The position numbers were made by a program, and so were the translations under genes. Below the pieces are notes generated by a model, which worked only from the letters and a program-made list of their open reading frames with translations, was not told where the DNA came from and searched no databases. 64,000 bases of DNA from Halomonas sp. SpR1 (GTDB lineage Bacteria; Pseudomonadota; Gammaproteobacteria; Pseudomonadales; Halomonadaceae): positions 1-64,000 of the forward strand of contig NZ_JAUAMB010000017.1 in the NCBI RefSeq assembly GCF_031010175.1, given 5' to 3'. Below, one piece after another: positions 56,437 to 64,000 of the stretch. Position 1 is the first letter of the stretch; every line of letters starts with the position of its first letter.

Positions 56437-56486
56437 AAAAGCTTTCCCATAAGCTCTGAGTTAGAGCAGGGGAAGCTTTTTTATTA
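56437..56486 (+). terminator. Intrinsic terminator after the M14 peptidase gene
   Basis: AAAAGCTTTCCC (56437-56448 region) pairs with GGGGAAGCTTTT (56469-56480), with an inner GCTCT/AGAGC stem, followed by TTATT. Confidence 0.8.
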
Positions 56487-56491
56487 CCTTG

Positions 56492-56552
56492 CCAAGCCCT
56501 CTGGCTCTTTAACAAACTGAGGGTGTTGTTATTGAGTGACAAGAGGAAATCG
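56492..56552. repeat. 61-nt flank repeat, copy 1
   Basis: About 80% identical to 63940-64000; the core TAACAA-CTG-GGGTGTTGTTATTGAG is nearly unchanged. It lies just beyond the stop of the giant DUF4347 gene, next to the hairpin CGGCACCGC/GCGGTGCCG (56551-56577). Confidence 0.8.
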
Positions 56553-56577
56553 GCACCGCCACTTAGCTGCGGTGCCG
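56551..56577 (-). terminator. Hairpin downstream of the giant DUF4347 gene
   Basis: CGGCACCGC (56551-56559) and GCGGTGCCG (56569-56577) form a 9-bp GC-rich stem with a 9-base loop, 19 bases after the gene's stop on the minus strand. The U tract is poor (ATTTCCTC), so termination efficiency is uncertain. Confidence 0.5.
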
Positions 56578-56595
56578 TTGGGTTGGTTTATGGCC

Positions 56596-62700
<6,105 letters not shown>

Positions 62701-62768
62701 GGTAGCCTCTTTAACAGTGAACGAGCACAGCGTGCTTTCAATGTTAGCTAGTTAGTTAATTGTTGGTA

Positions 62769-63437
62769 TTAAGGGCGGGATGGATAGATGCCGTTAAGCG
62801 CCACGCAGTAACGAATACCCTGCTGGGGTGGCAGGTTGTTAAAGGGCACTGCTTGTCCTGTCGATCCTACTTGAACCTGGCCACCTTCGATGCTAACAGG
62901 AAAGGGAGAGGTCAAAGTCTCAGACCAAATGGTCGCGCTGCCAGGGCCGCCACCTGAAGCGGCAAGGTACGGATTAGTACTGCTAGGTGTGGATGAATTA
63001 TTACTGCTGTTACTCGAAACCGGCAGCTGCGAATTAGTAACAGTAGCCGCGTGAGTATGAGGGGCTAGATTGGCACTCGTTAACGTAGTGATTTCGGTGC
63101 CACGTGTTTCACCTGCAACAACTGGGGATAATCCTGGGCCGTTACCCAGTCCAACAGGCGTGCGTCCTTGTAAGTCGGGCAGTCTAAACGTTTGAGTACC
63201 ATTACCGCCATAGGTAGTGCCGAGTAGTGAGAAAAGAGCGGAGTTTTGGGCAATAGAAAGCAACTGCCCCCGCGCTTCAGCGTATTGGTTCGGGCAATAG
63301 CTAGCGGCGGTCAAGCAAATGGAGCCTATGTAGGGTTCGCTACTGCAAGTGGCATTTGCAGTCGTTGTAATTCCAAGCATTCCTAATAAAGCAGTAGCCA
63401 GGGCTACAGGACGATAAAAACAGGTGAGTTGTTTCAT
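62769..63437 (-). CDS. Secreted phage-tail-collar domain protein (MdpB-like)
   Basis: 222 residues with a Sec signal peptide (1-29, ending TTTANA). The mature protein begins TCSSEPYIGSICLTAASYCP and has the tail-collar pattern GQLLSIAQNSALFSLLGTTY, FRLPDLQGRTPVG, APHTHAA and a closing LPPQQGIRYCVALNG. Four cysteines suggest disulphides. Proteins of this type (also called microcystin-dependent protein-like) occur as stand-alone exported proteins of unknown role, unconnected with a prophage. No other phage gene is present. AAGGGAA precedes the start. It lies 68 bases upstream of the giant gene and could be co-transcribed with it. Confidence 0.85.
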   Translation of the reverse strand: MKQLTCFYRPVALATALLGMLGITTTANATCSSEPYIGSICLTAASYCPNQYAEARGQLLSIAQNSALFSLLGTTYGGNGTQTFRLPDLQGRTPVGLGNGPGLSPVVAGETRGTEITTLTSANLAPHTHAATVTNSQLPVSSNSSNNSSTPSSTNPYLAASGGGPGSATIWSETLTSPFPVSIEGGQVQVGSTGQAVPFNNLPPQQGIRYCVALNGIYPSRP

Positions 63438-63790
63438 GGTTATTTTCCCTTGAGTTTTTTAGTTTTTTATTGCTCTTGAAGCTTAGCCATTTCCTTATTT
63501 TCTGTCACTAATAATTACTTAGTCCTAGCAAAAATTGCTGGTGATATGTCAATTTTATGAAGTTTTGAAACGCTGGTTTCAATTGACTGTTTTTATCTTT
63601 GGTCTGAGTTTTGTCGTTACAGATGGCCCATATAAATTTTATTTATTGAAGAGACTCTCTTTATGAGGTTTAAGGGGGATTTGCTTTGTTAAAGACGCTA
63701 TAAAAATTAGAGTTTACGAATATAGACAATGAACCATGGGGGGCGCCGAGTGCATAGTGGCAATTTAGAGAGTTAAAAGACCATGCAAGA

Positions 63791-63827
63791 GCGAAGAGCC
63801 GCCATTATCATAATGGCGGCTCTTCGC
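63791..63827. repeat. Perfect 17-bp inverted repeat
   Basis: GCGAAGAGCCGCCATTA (63791-63807), loop TCA, TAATGGCGGCTCTTCGC (63811-63827). It has no U tract on either side. It could be a terminator for a gene beyond the window, a structured RNA element or a small palindromic repeat. Confidence 0.9.
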
Positions 63828-63939
63828 ATCAATTCAGTTTCAATGTGAACTTAGCCAGAATACTCCAAGGCACACTGCAAAGTTATATTTTTTACTTACC
63901 AAACTTGACAGCGCAGCACGACCTGCAGGTAAGAGCTCA

Positions 63940-64000
63940 CCAGCCTCCCTGGCCCTCTAACAAGCTGCGGGTGTTGTTATTGAGCGGCATGCGAAAATCG
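63940..64000. repeat. 61-nt flank repeat, copy 2 (cut by window end)
   Basis: Matches 56492-56552 at about 80% identity in the same orientation. By analogy it may lie just downstream of a second minus-strand gene of the same kind outside the window. Confidence 0.75.

Larger units (their letters stand above)
63438..64000. other. Gene-free right edge
   Basis: No credible gene was found in these 563 bases. They hold AT-rich DNA that should include the promoter of the collar-protein gene, the perfect hairpin at 63791-63827 and the second copy of the flank repeat. Confidence 0.6.

Overview
The window reads as one chromosomal segment of a Gram-negative gammaproteobacterium, most likely a Halomonas-type bacterium (Halomonadaceae). 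This rests on the overall gene repertoire (umuDC, glyA, a TAXI-type TRAP transporter, a PrtD-type type I exporter, an ABC-exported polysaccharide), not on any 16S rRNA, which is absent. No tRNA or rRNA gene and no CRISPR array was seen.

Bases 1-16.2 kb are housekeeping and metabolic genes. They hold the 3' tail of a group II intron, an M42 metallopeptidase, a LysR regulator divergent from a TAXI/TRAP transporter plus AtuA operon, an MFS carrier, a sodium symporter, a membrane protein of unknown role, an SOS-controlled umuD-umuC pair, glyA and a phosphomannomutase.

From 16.3 to 62.7 kb the window is dominated by cell-surface and exported functions. Six large proteins carry copies of the same DUF4214 module (about 17 units in all): an ExeM/NucH nuclease, a 5'-nucleotidase, a cysteine-free S-layer-like protein, a trypsin-like protease, an M14 carboxypeptidase and a 2034-residue DUF4347/Ig-like exoprotein. 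None has a Sec signal peptide and none has an RTX array. A complete type I secretion system (ABC, adaptor, TolC-like; 23.6-28.2 kb) lies among them and is the obvious exporter. It runs directly into a polyprenyl-phosphate sugar transferase that opens a polysaccharide locus (28.2-46.6 kb): manC, glycosyltransferases, an O-acetylation pair on the other strand, a Wzm/Wzt ABC exporter, a methyltransferase/double glycosyltransferase, membrane glycosyl-lipid proteins, and gmd-rmd for GDP-D-rhamnose. This is followed by the S-layer-like gene with its own leader and terminator, a SapC homologue, and small DUF6447-type proteins interleaved with the protease and peptidase genes.

The layout recalls the Caulobacter arrangement, in which an S-layer protein, its type I exporter and the O-polysaccharide that anchors it are genetically clustered. 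The proposal here is that DUF4214 is the shared export or docking module, that SapC and DUF6447 proteins are accessory factors, and that the rhamnan-type polysaccharide is the surface on which the cargo sits. The cargo enzymes would form a surface scavenging set for DNA and peptides. This is inference from gene content and context. The right edge holds a secreted tail-collar protein, a 17-bp perfect hairpin, and a second copy of the flank found downstream of the giant DUF4347 gene, which hints at a paralogue just outside the window.
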